Below, piece by piece: positions 38,031 to 48,139 of a stretch of 64,000 bases of DNA; the stretch's first letter is position 1, and every line of letters begins with the position of its first letter. Source of the stretch: Salinicola endophyticus. GTDB lineage: Bacteria > Pseudomonadota > Gammaproteobacteria > Pseudomonadales > Halomonadaceae. Made by a program: the position numbers and the translations under genes. The stretch spans positions 344,436-408,435 of the forward strand of contig NZ_PZJO01000003.1 of NCBI RefSeq assembly GCF_003206575.1, in the 5' to 3' direction. The notes under the pieces were generated by a model. That model was not told the origin of the DNA and did no database searches. It saw nothing but the letters and a program-made list of their open reading frames with translations.

Positions 38031-38046
38031 TGTTTCACGTGGAACA
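38031..38046 (+). other. parS: parS site 1
   Basis: TGTTTCACGTGGAACA, one base from the perfect palindrome TGTTTCACGTGAAACA bound by ParB. Confidence 0.92.
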
Positions 38047-38252
38047 CCGTGCCTAGCCATCGATCGGCATCACTGATCGGCGCGGCTGGGGCGTTCGCTG
38101 AGGGTCAGGATTCGGTATTCGTCGAGTGCAGGGGCGGCCATGTTGTCGAAGCGGCAACAGGGTCGTGTCTCGGCAGCGACGGCACCAGATCAAGGAGTGA
38201 TGGTTACGGTGGTCTCTCGGGCGACATAGGCACTGTCGTGAGATAGCGTCGA

Positions 38253-38268
38253 TGTTTCACGTGGAACA
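38253..38268 (+). other. parS: parS site 2
   Basis: TGTTTCACGTGGAACA, identical to site 1. Confidence 0.92.
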
Positions 38269-38488
38269 CGACTCCTCGCCATGGGCCGGCGTCGCTGATC
38301 GGCACCACCACAGTCGGGTCAATCGCTGAGTTTCAGATTCAAGTCGCCGTCGACTGCAGGGAGAGGAACACGTCAGGGCGGTAGCACATCCGCATCCTGC
38401 GGCGGGCGCAACCGCCCCAGGGTAGACATGTCGACTGCCGGTCCCGGCCTCATGCTCGGCAGAGGCCGCTGCCGCAACGCTCCGATAG

Positions 38489-38504
38489 TGTTCCACGTGA
38501 AACA
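38489..38504 (-). other. parS: parS site 3
   Basis: TGTTCCACGTGAAACA on the plus strand, the exact reverse complement of sites 1, 2 and 5. It lies 8 bp beyond the stop of the asmA-like gene. Confidence 0.92.
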
Positions 38505-38512
38505 TCTTGGCG

Positions 38513-40567
38513 TCATCGCTGGGTCTGGATCTGGCTCAGAAAGTCATTGCACGGCGTGGTCTGGCCGGCGCTGGGAGAAACCAGTGCCAGGAGCGCAGCC
38601 GCGGGTGCGGCGACAGTGCCCAGGAAGGCGCCGACAGCGCCTCGCGCCAGCAGCGAGCTGGCATCCACCCCGGGCGAGGGGTTGGCGAAGGTGCCATGGA
38701 CATAGAGCGGGGAGCGCAGCGTGAATACTCGAGCGCCCTTGCTTTCCGGCTCGATATTGAGATCGAGCCGCTCGTTGGCGAAGTTGATGCTGCCATCGAT
38801 CTTGATCAGTGCGTTCTCCGTATCGATGACGAAGAATCGCGTGCGTGCCAGGCCATCGTCGACCTTGAGACTGGTGGCGGCGCAGTTGATGCGTACCTGT
38901 TCGTCCCCGAACAGCTTGCCCACCAGATAATTGCCCACGTTGAGCCCGGCCAGTTCCATCAAATTGCGACTGATGACGCCATCGCTGACGATCATTTGTA
39001 GATCGCCATCGCTGCTGCCGAGCAGGGCGGCAACCGAGTTGCCGCGCCCGCTGAGGGTGGCGTCTCCGTTGAGCTCCCCACGGCTGTTCTGCATCAGCTC
39101 GACCTCGGGAAAGAGTCGGCTCAACAGCAGGCGACGAATATGCAGATCGATACGCGCCGCCAGTGGCGTCTGGCTGCCATCCAGGCGTAACGTGGTATTG
39201 AGATTGCCGCCGGCGACGCCAAAGCGCAGCGGGTCGAGCAGGATTTCGCCATCACGTAGTCTGACATGGGTATAGAGATCCTCCAGCGGCAGCGAGTCGC
39301 CGTGTTCGATCCGCTGGGCGGTGAACTTGACGTCGGCATCCATGGCTCGCCACTGCTCGGTCTTGAACTCTGCCACCGGTAGTACCTTGCCTTCGGGCTG
39401 CGGTTTGCTCGTTTCGTCGGGGCCGTCGCTGCTGCTGTCGGCGCCGATCAGTGGCGCCAGATCGGCGAAGCGCAGCTGACGCGACACGACCTCGCCGGTG
39501 AGAGACGGGCGAGGCTCGCCCAGGGTATAGGTGAGATCGCCATGGATGTCGCTGTCCCCGACCTGGCCGTCGAAATCGCGGTAGCGAAAGGTGAGCGTAT
39601 CTTGCGTCGCCAGGTCGGCGGTCAGGTGGCCACGAGTCGAGTACGGCGGAGTGTCGGGCAGGGTGACACCGATCACCCGATAGAGATCTCCCAGATTCTG
39701 GCCAGCGAAGGTGAGGTCGAGATCGATCCGTTTTGGCGCCAGCGGGTCGGTCAGAGTGCCGGCGACGCTCACGCGGGTCTGTCCTGCGGTGACATCGGCT
39801 TGCAGCGGGTAGGGCGCGACGGGCTGACGCAGCGCTATCAGACTGCCTAGTTTACCCTCGCCGCCGATATCCTGACCCCGATAGGTGCCGCTGGCCTGCC
39901 AGCCGAAAGCGTAGTCGGCGACGCGATGACCTGTGCCGTCGTCAGGTGCAGGCGCCCCGCCGCTCAGCTCGCTGAAGGCGATGGGCTGGCCCAGCAGGGT
40001 TAAGGTGGCGTCGACATTGGCATCCAGGGTCTGGTCGCGATAGTGGAGGGCAATGGGGTCGAACGTGATATCGCCAATATCCACGGTCCAGCCAGGCTGC
40101 GCTTCGGCCGTATCCGCATCACTGGAGGTGTCGCCGAGATCGAGTGTCCAGTTGTTGCTGCCATCCTTGCGCCTGACCAAGGTGGCTTCGCCGCCGCTGA
40201 TCGCTATTCGAGGGATCGTCACGCGGCGTTCGAGCAGTGACAAGGGGGCCAGCGTCAGGTCCAGTGCTTTCAGTCTGGCGAGATCGGCATCGGTGACGGG
40301 CTCGGGGCTGCCGACACGAATCTGCTCGGCGTGCAGGTGCGGCCAGGGTATCCAGCCACGCCAGCCGTCGACATCTGTCGGTCTCTCCCAGGAGAGACCG
40401 AGATCGCCCTCGATGGCGAAAGGCCGATGAATTGCCGCCGAGATCCGCTGGTTGAGCGTCGGCTTGAGGCGATTCCAGTCGAATGTCAGCACCACGATGA
40501 CTAACGCGATGATCGCCACCAGCACGACGAGCAGCAGCGATAGGCCTATCTTCTTACCCGATGTCAT
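38513..40567 (-). CDS. AsmA-family envelope protein
   Basis: This 684-residue protein has one N-terminal transmembrane segment (about 6-27, LSLLLVVLVAIIALVIVVLT) and a long periplasmic region of beta-strand repeats, with the AsmA pattern FDWNRLKPTLNQRISAAIHR after the membrane segment and the conserved DGDLQMIVSDGVISRNL block in the C-terminal AsmA domain. AsmA-like proteins act as bridge-like lipid carriers or affect outer-membrane assembly. I place the start at 40567 because the membrane segment begins there; longer starts run towards parS4. Confidence 0.88.
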   Translation of the reverse strand: MTSGKKIGLSLLLVVLVAIIALVIVVLTFDWNRLKPTLNQRISAAIHRPFAIEGDLGLSWERPTDVDGWRGWIPWPHLHAEQIRVGSPEPVTDADLARLKALDLTLAPLSLLERRVTIPRIAISGGEATLVRRKDGSNNWTLDLGDTSSDADTAEAQPGWTVDIGDITFDPIALHYRDQTLDANVDATLTLLGQPIAFSELSGGAPAPDDGTGHRVADYAFGWQASGTYRGQDIGGEGKLGSLIALRQPVAPYPLQADVTAGQTRVSVAGTLTDPLAPKRIDLDLTFAGQNLGDLYRVIGVTLPDTPPYSTRGHLTADLATQDTLTFRYRDFDGQVGDSDIHGDLTYTLGEPRPSLTGEVVSRQLRFADLAPLIGADSSSDGPDETSKPQPEGKVLPVAEFKTEQWRAMDADVKFTAQRIEHGDSLPLEDLYTHVRLRDGEILLDPLRFGVAGGNLNTTLRLDGSQTPLAARIDLHIRRLLLSRLFPEVELMQNSRGELNGDATLSGRGNSVAALLGSSDGDLQMIVSDGVISRNLMELAGLNVGNYLVGKLFGDEQVRINCAATSLKVDDGLARTRFFVIDTENALIKIDGSINFANERLDLNIEPESKGARVFTLRSPLYVHGTFANPSPGVDASSLLARGAVGAFLGTVAAPAAALLALVSPSAGQTTPCNDFLSQIQTQR

Positions 40568-40668
40568 GACTCCGTCCCATCCGGTGGGCTGTTGCCCCAA
40601 GCGTAGTCCAGTCTTCATGCGCCGTTTGTGACGTAACGTTGCCGGGCAACACCCTAGGCCGCACGGCA

Positions 40669-40684
40669 TGTTTCACGTGAAACA
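40669..40684. other. parS: parS site 4
   Basis: Perfect palindromic consensus TGTTTCACGTGAAACA, in the gap between the asmA-like gene and gmhB. Confidence 0.95.
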
Positions 40685-40780
40685 TGTTGAGCGTACCGTC
40701 GCCTTCGCGGCACCTGCCGGGGCCGTCTTATTGGGCTCGGCGATTGCGGTCGTGTTAGTCAGCGCGATATCGCGCTTCGA

Positions 40781-41329
40781 TCATGCCGCCTTCAGCAGGT
40801 GTCGAACGAAGTCAGCGAGGTCGTCGCAGCGCCAGGTATTTGGGAGGTCACGGGCCACGTCGGAGGCGTAGCCCTCGCCCTTGCCAGTATTGACCAGTGC
40901 CGTTTGTGTGCCGGCCGCGATACCCGCTTCGATGTCGCGCAGGCTATCTCCCACCATCCAGCTCCCCGCCAGTGTTGGCAGTGCCAGCGCCTGCTGGATC
41001 TGAAACAGCAGCCCCGGCTTTGGCTTGCGGCAGTCACAGGCCTCCTGGGGCAGGTGGGGGCAATAGGCGATATGTGCGATCTCGCCGCCGGCCTGACGAA
41101 CCATCGTGTGAAGCCGCGCGTGGATGGCTTCCAGGGTGTCGCGACTGTAGTAGCCGCGGCCGATGCCCGACTGATTGGTGGCGATCGCTACTTGCCAGCC
41201 TGCCCGCGTGAGTGTGGCAATGGCTTCGATGGCAGTGGGGTAGGGGTGCCACTCGTCGAGGGACTTGATATAGGCATCGGAGTCCTCGTTGATGACGCCG
41301 TCGCGGTCGAGGATGACCAGTTTCTGCAT
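40781..41329 (-). CDS. gmhB: D-glycero-beta-D-manno-heptose-1,7-bisphosphate 7-phosphatase
   Basis: GmhB removes the 7-phosphate in ADP-heptose synthesis. The 182-residue HAD protein has DRDGVIN (nucleophile motif), ATNQSG, the zinc-binding loop CPHLPQEACDCRKPKPG and GDSLRDIEAG. It precedes hldD and hldE, which act in the same pathway, by 4-22 kb. Its place beside glyS-glyQ near the origin matches the pseudomonad order. Confidence 0.93.
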   Translation of the reverse strand: MQKLVILDRDGVINEDSDAYIKSLDEWHPYPTAIEAIATLTRAGWQVAIATNQSGIGRGYYSRDTLEAIHARLHTMVRQAGGEIAHIAYCPHLPQEACDCRKPKPGLLFQIQQALALPTLAGSWMVGDSLRDIEAGIAAGTQTALVNTGKGEGYASDVARDLPNTWRCDDLADFVRHLLKAA

Positions 41330-41404
41330 GGCGGGGCCTGGTTGGAGGCGGATGTCGCCGCATTATCGCTCTGCTGTGGCACTGGCGCCAATCCAGTTGC
41401 GCAA

Positions 41405-41420
41405 TGTTTCACGTGGAACA
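41405..41420 (+). other. parS: parS site 5
   Basis: TGTTTCACGTGGAACA, identical to sites 1 and 2, between gmhB and glyS. Confidence 0.92.
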
Positions 41421-41525
41421 ATCTGGCTTGTGCCGCGCGCTCGGGCTGTGAGGATATGAGGTGGCGAGAGGCGTGGTCGGGCCGTGCTGATGCAGGAGGG
41501 GCTGGTCAATACTGGGAGAGAAGAG

Positions 41526-41550
41526 ACCCGCCCGGGTGTTCCGGGCGGGT
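41526..41550 (-). terminator. Terminator-like hairpin after glyS
   Basis: A perfect 10-bp stem ACCCGCCCGG/CCGGGCGGGT with a 5-nt loop; on the minus strand it is followed by CTCTTCTCCC. It directly abuts parS site 6. Confidence 0.65.
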
Positions 41551-41552
41551 GG

Positions 41553-41568
41553 TGTTTCACGTGAAACG
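41553..41568 (+). other. parS: parS site 6
   Basis: TGTTTCACGTGAAACG, 15 of 16 matches to consensus. It fills the space between the glyS stop (41569) and the terminator hairpin. Confidence 0.85.
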
Positions 41569-43641
41569 TTACTGCTGCAGCTCGGAGATATCCGCCACGG
41601 CGAGGAACAGCCCTTGCAGGCTGGCCAGCAGCGCCAGACGGTTGGTGCGGACCGCGTCGTCGTCGACCGCCACCATGACCTCATCGAAGAAGCGATCCAC
41701 CGGTGCGCGCAGCGTAGCCAGGATATCCAGCGCCTGGGCGTAGTCGGCCTGACGGAACAGCGGCTCCACCTGGTCGCGACAGTCGGTGACGGCATGCGCC
41801 AGGGCGATCTCTGCCTCTTCGCTCAACAGCGCCGCGTCGACGGTGGCGCCGGTGTCGTGCTGCTGCTTGGCCAGGATGTTGGCAACGCGCTTGTTGGCGG
41901 CCGCCAGGGCGGCGGCTTCCTCGCGCTGCTCGAAGCGATGCACCGCGTGCAGACGGCGGGCGAAGTCGAGCGGGCGAGTTACCGGGCGTGACCGCACGGC
42001 GAGGTAGACGTCTACTGGCAGGCCTTCGTCCTGGGCCCAGGCGCGGAAGCGGTCGAGCATATAGGTGAGGACGTCATCCACCAGACCGTCGGCCTTGGGC
42101 AGGTCGCGATGCTGGGAGGCGGCGAGTTCGAGCAGCTCACGCAGGTCCAGATCCAGCTCGCCCTTGATCAGGATGTTGAGCACGCCGATGGTGGCGCGGC
42201 GCAGGGCGAACGGGTCCTTGGCCCCGGTGGGGCGCTGGCCGATACCGAAGATGCCGGTGAGCGTATCCAGACGATCGGCCAGGGCGATTGCCATGCCGGT
42301 CGACGTACGCGGAATCTCGTCGCCGGCGAAGCGGGGCAGATACTGCTCGTGCAGCGCGTCGGCGACTGCATCGGGTTCGCCGTCGTGGCGTGCGTAGTAG
42401 GTGCCCATGATTCCCTGGAGCTCGGGGAACTCGAGCACCATCTCGGTGACCAGATCGCACTTCGCCAGCTGCGCTGCACGCGCTGCGGCGCTACTGTCGC
42501 CGCCGATCTTCTCGGCAATGAAGCGGGCCACCACCTCGCTGCGCGCCGCCTTGTCCGCCAGACTGCCGAGTTCGCGCTGGAATACCACGTTACTCAGCGA
42601 GGTCTGACGCGAAGCCAGTGTCTGCTTGCGATCGGTTTCGAAGAAGAAAACAGCATCGGCCAGGCGCGGACGAATCACCTTCTCGTTGCCGTAGATCACC
42701 TGCTGCGGATCTTCGCTCTCGATATTGGCCACGGTGATGAACTGCGGCATGAGCTTGCCGTCGGCATCGAGCAGGTGGAAGTACTTCTGGTTGGCCTTCA
42801 TCGAGGAGATCAGGCACTCCGCGGGGACCTCGAGGAAGCGCTCGTCGAAGCTTCCGGTCAGCGCCACCGGCCACTCCACCAGGCCGTTGACCTCTTCCAG
42901 CAGGGCGTCGTCGATGACCGCCTGCCCGTCGTGGACCTCGGCTTCCGCCAGCACCTGCTCGCGAATGCGTGCGCGCCGGCGATCCATGTCGACCAGCACA
43001 TAGGCATTCTCCAGCGCCGCCTGGTAGTCGTCGGCATGGGCCAGGTCGAACGCATCGGGGGCATGGAAGCGGTGGCCACGGGTGGTGCGTCCGGCAGACA
43101 GGCCGAGCACCTCGGCATCGACGACGCGATCACCGTAGAGCAGCACCAGCCAGTGCACCGGGCGCGAGAATTCGATGCGTGAGGCGCCCCAGCGCATGTT
43201 CTTGGGGACCGGCAGGGCGTTGACCGCACTGGCGACGATGGCCGGTAGCAGGGCATCAATGGATTCTCCCTGCTGCTGCTCGCGGTAGCCGAGCCAGGTC
43301 CCCTTGTCGGTCTCCAGGTGGATCAGCTCGTCCACGCTCACGCCGCAGGAGCGGGCAAAGCCCTCGGCTGCCTTGGTCGGCTGGCCATCCTTGAAGGCGG
43401 CGGCGAGTGCCGGGCCGCGCTTCTCGACCTCACGGTCGGGCTGCTTGTCGGCGAGCGCTTCGATGCGCACGGCGAGGCGGCGGGGAGAGGCCAGGGCGGT
43501 GGCGCTACCCATGGGGACTTCGGCGTCGGCGAGCCCCTTGGAGACGCCGTCACGCAGGGCCTGGGCGAGATCGCGCAGGGCTCCGGGTGGCAGCTCCTCG
43601 ACGCCCAGTTCGATCAGTAGGGTGTTGGCTGCCATGCTCAT
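41569..43641 (-). CDS. glyS: Glycyl-tRNA synthetase beta subunit
   Basis: GlyS is the large subunit of the alpha2-beta2 glycyl-tRNA synthetase. The 690-residue length is normal, and the N-terminal [16 protein letters not shown] and the central [13 protein letters not shown] with [10 protein letters not shown] are family signatures. Its ATG overlaps the glyQ stop by 4 bp (ATGA), so the two subunits are coupled. Confidence 0.97.
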   Translation of the reverse strand: MSMAANTLLIELGVEELPPGALRDLAQALRDGVSKGLADAEVPMGSATALASPRRLAVRIEALADKQPDREVEKRGPALAAAFKDGQPTKAAEGFARSCGVSVDELIHLETDKGTWLGYREQQQGESIDALLPAIVASAVNALPVPKNMRWGASRIEFSRPVHWLVLLYGDRVVDAEVLGLSAGRTTRGHRFHAPDAFDLAHADDYQAALENAYVLVDMDRRRARIREQVLAEAEVHDGQAVIDDALLEEVNGLVEWPVALTGSFDERFLEVPAECLISSMKANQKYFHLLDADGKLMPQFITVANIESEDPQQVIYGNEKVIRPRLADAVFFFETDRKQTLASRQTSLSNVVFQRELGSLADKAARSEVVARFIAEKIGGDSSAAARAAQLAKCDLVTEMVLEFPELQGIMGTYYARHDGEPDAVADALHEQYLPRFAGDEIPRTSTGMAIALADRLDTLTGIFGIGQRPTGAKDPFALRRATIGVLNILIKGELDLDLRELLELAASQHRDLPKADGLVDDVLTYMLDRFRAWAQDEGLPVDVYLAVRSRPVTRPLDFARRLHAVHRFEQREEAAALAAANKRVANILAKQQHDTGATVDAALLSEEAEIALAHAVTDCRDQVEPLFRQADYAQALDILATLRAPVDRFFDEVMVAVDDDAVRTNRLALLASLQGLFLAVADISELQQ

Positions 43642-44600
43642 GCGTCTCCCTGAGTGGTTTGCGATGTCTGCGCCAGCAGGTCGCGCCGTAGCGCTTCCGG
43701 TGCCAGCGGGAAGCCGGCCGCCTCACGCGAGGCGTAGTAGGCGTGGGCCACGTCCCGCGCCAGTGTGCGCACGCGCAGGATATAGCGCTGACGCTCGGTC
43801 ACCGAGATGGCGTGGCGGGCGTCCAGCAGGTTGAAGGTGTGCGAGGCCTTGAGTACCTGCTCATAGGCGGGCAGCGGCAGATTGGCCTCGAGCAGCTTGT
43901 TGCACTCGCCCTCGCAGTGGTCGAAGGCCTCGAACAGGTAGGGTACGTCGGCGTGCTCGAAGTTGTAGGCCGACTGCTCGCGCTCGTTCTGCAGATAGAC
44001 GTCACCGTATGTGACGCGGGTGCCATCCGGGGCGATCGTCCACACCAGGTCATAGACGCTGTCGACATCCTGCAGGTACATGGCGATGCGCTCGAGACCG
44101 TAGGTCAGCTCGCCGGTGACCGGATAGCACTCGAGGCCGCCGGCCTGCTGGAAGTAGGTGAACTGCGTCACCTCCATGCCGTTGAGCCAGATCTCCCAGC
44201 CCAGGCCCCAGGCACCCAGTGTGGGTGACTCCCAGTTGTCCTCGACGAAGCGGATGTCGTGGACCTTGGGGTCGATGCCCAGGCGCTCGAGTGAGCCGAG
44301 ATAGAGCGCCTGGAAGTCTGCCGGCGAAGGCTTCATCACCACCTGGAACTGATAGTAGTGCTGCAGGCGGTTGGGGTTCTCGCCATAGCGACCGTCGGTG
44401 GGGCGGCGCGATGGCTGAACGTAGGCGGCGTTCCAGCTCTCCGGCCCGATCGAGCGTAGAAAGGTGGCCGGGTGGAAGGTGCCGGCGCCCACTTCCATAT
44501 CGAGCGGCTGCAGCACGACGCAGCCCTGTTCCGCCCAGTATTGCTGCAGGGCGAGGATCAGCCCCTGAAAGGTTTTCGCATCTGCCGTCGACTCTGTCAT
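43638..44600 (-). CDS. glyQ: Glycyl-tRNA synthetase alpha subunit
   Basis: GlyQ carries the catalytic aminoacylation site. With the start at 44600 ([19 protein letters not shown]) the protein has 320 residues; upstream in-frame ATGs exist at 44621 and 44639 but homologues begin a few residues before [37 protein letters not shown] and [15 protein letters not shown] are conserved. It is divergent from hldD, with a 152-bp shared promoter gap. Confidence 0.97.
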   Translation of the reverse strand: MTESTADAKTFQGLILALQQYWAEQGCVVLQPLDMEVGAGTFHPATFLRSIGPESWNAAYVQPSRRPTDGRYGENPNRLQHYYQFQVVMKPSPADFQALYLGSLERLGIDPKVHDIRFVEDNWESPTLGAWGLGWEIWLNGMEVTQFTYFQQAGGLECYPVTGELTYGLERIAMYLQDVDSVYDLVWTIAPDGTRVTYGDVYLQNEREQSAYNFEHADVPYLFEAFDHCEGECNKLLEANLPLPAYEQVLKASHTFNLLDARHAISVTERQRYILRVRTLARDVAHAYYASREAAGFPLAPEALRRDLLAQTSQTTQGDA

Positions 44601-44752
44601 TGACTGCGTACCGTTGCCCATGAATTCGTAAGCCGCCAAGTATACAATTAGCGCTCAATCGGTTATAGGCACCGGCAGCAATCGGCCGAAGGCGAGACCA
44701 TGCCCTCGGACCGCTGTCGGCATGGCCGAGTCGAGACAGAGAGGATAGCGAC

Positions 44753-45724
44753 ATGATCGTAGTCACCGGCGGGGCCGGCTTCATCGGGGCCAATCTGGTC
44801 AAGGCACTCAACGCGCGCGGCCGCCAGGACGTGATGGTGGTCGATGACCTCAGCGACGGCACCAAGTTCGTCAATCTGGCCGACTGCACGCTGGGCGACT
44901 ATCTCGACAAGGATGACTTCCTGGCCCGGGTCCAGGCCGAGCTGCGCGGCGAGATCGGTGGTCTGCCGCCGATCGAGGCGATCTTCCACGAGGGCGCCTG
45001 CTCGGATACCACCGAGTGGGACGGGCGCTTCATGCTCGAGAACAACTTCGAGTACTCCAAGACACTGCTGCGCTACTGCCAGGCCAAGCGCATTCCGTTT
45101 CTGTACGCCTCTTCGGCGGCGACCTACGGCGGTAGCGAGGTGTTCGTCGAAGCGCCCGAGCACGAGAAGCCGCTCAACGTCTACGGCTACTCCAAGCTGC
45201 TCTTCGACCAATACGTGCGTGCGCGCTGGGACAGCTTCGATACCCAGGTGGTGGGTTTTCGCTACTTCAATGTCTACGGCCCGCGCGAGCAGCACAAGGG
45301 CAAGATGGCGAGTGTGGCCTTTCACCATCACAACCAGGTCCAGCGCGGCGAGAATCCGAAACTCTTCGGCGCCTGGGACGGCTTCGAGGCCGGCATGCAG
45401 AGTCGCGACTTCGTCTATGTGGGTGACGTGGTCGACGTCAATCTGTGGTTCCTCGACAACCCCGAGGTCTCCGGTATCTTCAATCTGGGCACCGGCCGAG
45501 CCGAGCCGTTCAAGGCGATCGCCGAGACGGTGATCGACTTTCATGCACGCCATGGCGGGGCCCAGGGCGAGATCGAGTACATCGACTTCCCCGATGAGCT
45601 CAAGGGGCGCTACCAGAGCTACACCCGGGCCGATATCGGGCGCCTGCGCGAGGCGGGCTACCGTGGCGAGTTCAAGACCGTGCGCGAGGGCGTCACGGCC
45701 TATCTGGAATGGCTGAATGGCTGA
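44753..45724 (+). CDS. hldD: ADP-L-glycero-D-manno-heptose 6-epimerase
   Basis: HldD inverts C6 of ADP-D-glycero-D-manno-heptose to give the donor used for the LPS core. The 323-residue SDR protein has the NAD motif [10 protein letters not shown], the Ser-Ala-Ala-Thr-Tyr region and the catalytic YGYSK, and [10 protein letters not shown] near the C-terminus. It overlaps waaF by 8 bp, so the two are coupled. Confidence 0.96.
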   Translation: MIVVTGGAGFIGANLVKALNARGRQDVMVVDDLSDGTKFVNLADCTLGDYLDKDDFLARVQAELRGEIGGLPPIEAIFHEGACSDTTEWDGRFMLENNFEYSKTLLRYCQAKRIPFLYASSAATYGGSEVFVEAPEHEKPLNVYGYSKLLFDQYVRARWDSFDTQVVGFRYFNVYGPREQHKGKMASVAFHHHNQVQRGENPKLFGAWDGFEAGMQSRDFVYVGDVVDVNLWFLDNPEVSGIFNLGTGRAEPFKAIAETVIDFHARHGGAQGEIEYIDFPDELKGRYQSYTRADIGRLREAGYRGEFKTVREGVTAYLEWLNG

Positions 45725-46733
45725 GACAGCAAGCCGCGCGCCGCGGATCCTCGTCGTCGGCCCGTCATGGGTCGGTGACATGGTCATGGCGCAGAGTCTG
45801 TTCATGACCCTCAAGCAGCGCCACCCCGGCGCCACGCTGGGGGTAGTGGCGCCGGGGTGGTCGCTGCCCATTCTCGAGCGCATGCCGGAGGTCGACGAGG
45901 CCATTGCCCTCGACGTGAAGCATGGCGAGTTCGGCTGGCGCACCCGCCGCGACCTTGCGCGCCAGCTCAAGGGCCGCTTCGATCACGCCATTGTGCTGCC
46001 GCGCTCGCTGAAATCATCGCTGGTGCCGTTTCTGGCTGGCATCCCCCGGCGCACCGGCTTCACCGGTGAGCAGCGCTACTGGCTGATCAACGATCGTCGC
46101 CGGCTCGACAAGGGCGTGCTCGATCAGACCGTCAAGCGCTTCGTGGCGCTCGGGCTCGATGCGCAGACGGCGGCCCACGGCGATTTTCCCCTGCCGCACC
46201 CTCAGCTGCGCGTCGATGCCGAACGCCAGGCGAGTCTGCGCGAGACGCTGGCCCTCGGCGCGCGCCCGGCCATCGGCATGATGCCCGGCGCCGAGTACGG
46301 TCCGGCCAAGCAGTGGCCGCTGGCCTATTTCCGCGAGCTGGCCGAGACGTTGATCAGCCAGGGCTACACGGTGTGGATACTCGGCGGTCCCAAGGATGTC
46401 GAGGCCGGAGAGACGATCGTCGAGGGGCTCGAACACGCCCGCAACCTGTGCGGCAAGACCCGCCTCGCCGACGCGGTGGATCTGCTCGCGGCCTGCGATC
46501 AGGTGGTCACCAACGACTCCGGGCTGATGCATGTCGCCGCCGCGGTCGGCACGCGTATCCAGGCGCTCTACGGCTCCTCTTCGCCGGCCTACACGCCGCC
46601 GCTGAGCGATGACGCCCATATCCACTATCTGGCGCTCTCCTGTTCGCCCTGCTTCCAGCGCACCTGCCCGCTGGGCCACCACGACTGCCTGCGCCAGTTG
46701 ACGCCGTCACTGGTGCTTCGGGCGATGCAGTGA
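45717..46733 (+). CDS. waaF: LPS heptosyltransferase II
   Basis: WaaF adds the second heptose of the inner core. The 338-residue GT9 protein has the N-terminal [16 protein letters not shown], the [15 protein letters not shown] donor-site block and [15 protein letters not shown]. It overlaps hldD by 8 bp and is followed by a GT4 gene 43 bp on. The matching first heptosyltransferase gene lies at 61.3 kb. Confidence 0.95.
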   Translation: MAETASRAPRILVVGPSWVGDMVMAQSLFMTLKQRHPGATLGVVAPGWSLPILERMPEVDEAIALDVKHGEFGWRTRRDLARQLKGRFDHAIVLPRSLKSSLVPFLAGIPRRTGFTGEQRYWLINDRRRLDKGVLDQTVKRFVALGLDAQTAAHGDFPLPHPQLRVDAERQASLRETLALGARPAIGMMPGAEYGPAKQWPLAYFRELAETLISQGYTVWILGGPKDVEAGETIVEGLEHARNLCGKTRLADAVDLLAACDQVVTNDSGLMHVAAAVGTRIQALYGSSSPAYTPPLSDDAHIHYLALSCSPCFQRTCPLGHHDCLRQLTPSLVLRAMQ

Positions 46734-46776
46734 CCCCCCGAGTCGCCGCCGACGACGGCTTCCAGGAGTGATATCC

Positions 46777-47925
46777 ATGTCTCAGCGCGTGCTGCTGGTA
46801 TTACGCAAGCTCAAGATCGGTGGCATCGAGCGTGCCACCTTGGATCTGGCCAGTGTTCTGGTGCGCGAGGGGCACGAGGTGCATGTGCTCGTGCTCAAGG
46901 GCGGCCATGAGCTGGAGCCGGCGCCCGGTGTCATGGTGCATCGGGTCGACTTCGACAAGGCGTTCCGCAGGACCGGAATCGGCCTGCTCTACGACCTGTT
47001 CACGCGAACGCTGCTCAAGCCGCTGCTGCCGGGGTCGGGCTTCGTCTGGCGCGGCTGGTATGGGGGATGGTACTTCAAGCGCTTCGTAGCCAGTCTGGAG
47101 CGTGATACCGGACGCTTCGACCGTATCATTGTCCGCGGGCAGGGCGCCTTTGAAACGATATGGTCCTGGAACGACCCGAGGCTTTGGCAGGTGGCCGAGT
47201 CCTGGCCGGGAGAGCACCGAGGCTGGCTGAGAGGACGCTATCTGGCTTGCCTGTATCAGCACAAGCGAGTCGTGAGCGTCAGTGATATCGTTGGTCGGCA
47301 GCTCGATGCCTTGTGTCGGCAGTACGGCATAAGGACGGCGCACAGAATGACTGTCCCTAACTTGTGTGACATCGAGGGAATACGCCGGAAGGCCGAGGAG
47401 CCGGTAGAACTGCCGGATAAACCCTATGTTGTACACGTTGCGCGGTTGTCTGAAGTGAAGCGGCAAGCGTGGTTGATACGTGCCTACATCGAGGCGCAGA
47501 TCGATGAAGACTTAGTCATCGTGGGTGATGGTCCCAAGCGTAGGGTCCTGGAAACGCTCGTCGACGAGTTGGGGGTGCGCGAACGCGTTCACTTCGTGGG
47601 CAGTCAAATCAATCCCTATCCGTGGATGAAGCACGCGCGGTTGTTCGTCTTGAGTTCACGTAGCGAGGCCTTCGGCATCGCGCTAGTTGAAAGTATGATC
47701 TGTGGCACTCCCTGTGCCGCCATCGGCTGCCCTGGTGGGGTACGCAACGTGCTTGTGCATGACCAGGCACGTCTGGTCGCGGACGACAGCATCGCCAGCC
47801 TGGCGCAGAAGATTCGCGAGGGCCTGAGCGAGCCCCCGGATCTTGCGAGCGATCCGGAGCTGGTCGAGCGCTTTCGTGATACCCGTATCATGCAGCAGTT
47901 TCTGGCCCTACCCACCACGTCCTGA
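46777..47925 (+). CDS. GT4 family glycosyltransferase, probable LPS core enzyme
   Basis: This 382-residue GT-B glycosyltransferase has LRKLKIGGIERATLDLA at the N-terminus (acceptor side) and the GT4 donor motif VLSSRSEAFGIALVESMICG near residue 290. The start at 46777 follows a CCAGGAG site. A terminator lies 55 nt after its stop, so hldD-waaF-this gene form one unit. The sugar and linkage cannot be told. Its codon use is less G+C-biased in the second half than in waaF. Confidence 0.85.
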   Translation: MSQRVLLVLRKLKIGGIERATLDLASVLVREGHEVHVLVLKGGHELEPAPGVMVHRVDFDKAFRRTGIGLLYDLFTRTLLKPLLPGSGFVWRGWYGGWYFKRFVASLERDTGRFDRIIVRGQGAFETIWSWNDPRLWQVAESWPGEHRGWLRGRYLACLYQHKRVVSVSDIVGRQLDALCRQYGIRTAHRMTVPNLCDIEGIRRKAEEPVELPDKPYVVHVARLSEVKRQAWLIRAYIEAQIDEDLVIVGDGPKRRVLETLVDELGVRERVHFVGSQINPYPWMKHARLFVLSSRSEAFGIALVESMICGTPCAAIGCPGGVRNVLVHDQARLVADDSIASLAQKIREGLSEPPDLASDPELVERFRDTRIMQQFLALPTTS

Positions 47926-47979
47926 TCTGACTACCGCGCGCATGGCGCTCAATTGGCTGCTATTCTAAGGGAAATTGAA

Positions 47980-48010
47980 TAGCACCCTAATAAGGGTGCT
48001 ACGATTTTTT
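47980..48010 (+). terminator. Intrinsic terminator of the hldD-waaF-GT4 unit
   Basis: A perfect 9-bp stem TAGCACCCT/AGGGTGCTA with a 4-nt loop (47980-48001) is followed by CGA and TTTTTT. Confidence 0.85.
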
Positions 48011-48139
48011 GCCGAGTCGTGTTTCATGAACTCGCTGACATCTCCCTGAAGCCTCGAGTCGATCATGCCCCGTACCTCCTGCCCCTCGCTGCCGACAACG
48101 GCGCCCGAGCACTCTCGCCATGGGCGGCGAGAGGGGGAT

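Larger units (their letters stand above)
37844..38512. other. Non-coding gap with three parS sites
   Basis: This 669-bp gap holds a terminator at its left end and three parS sites (38031, 38253 and 38489). No credible gene is present; it appears reserved for centromere function. Confidence 0.75.

Noticed and set aside
45128-45137. GGCGGTAGCG, resembling the ops element of LPS operons
   Set aside because: It lies inside hldD and encodes the conserved YGGS segment; no JUMPstart context.
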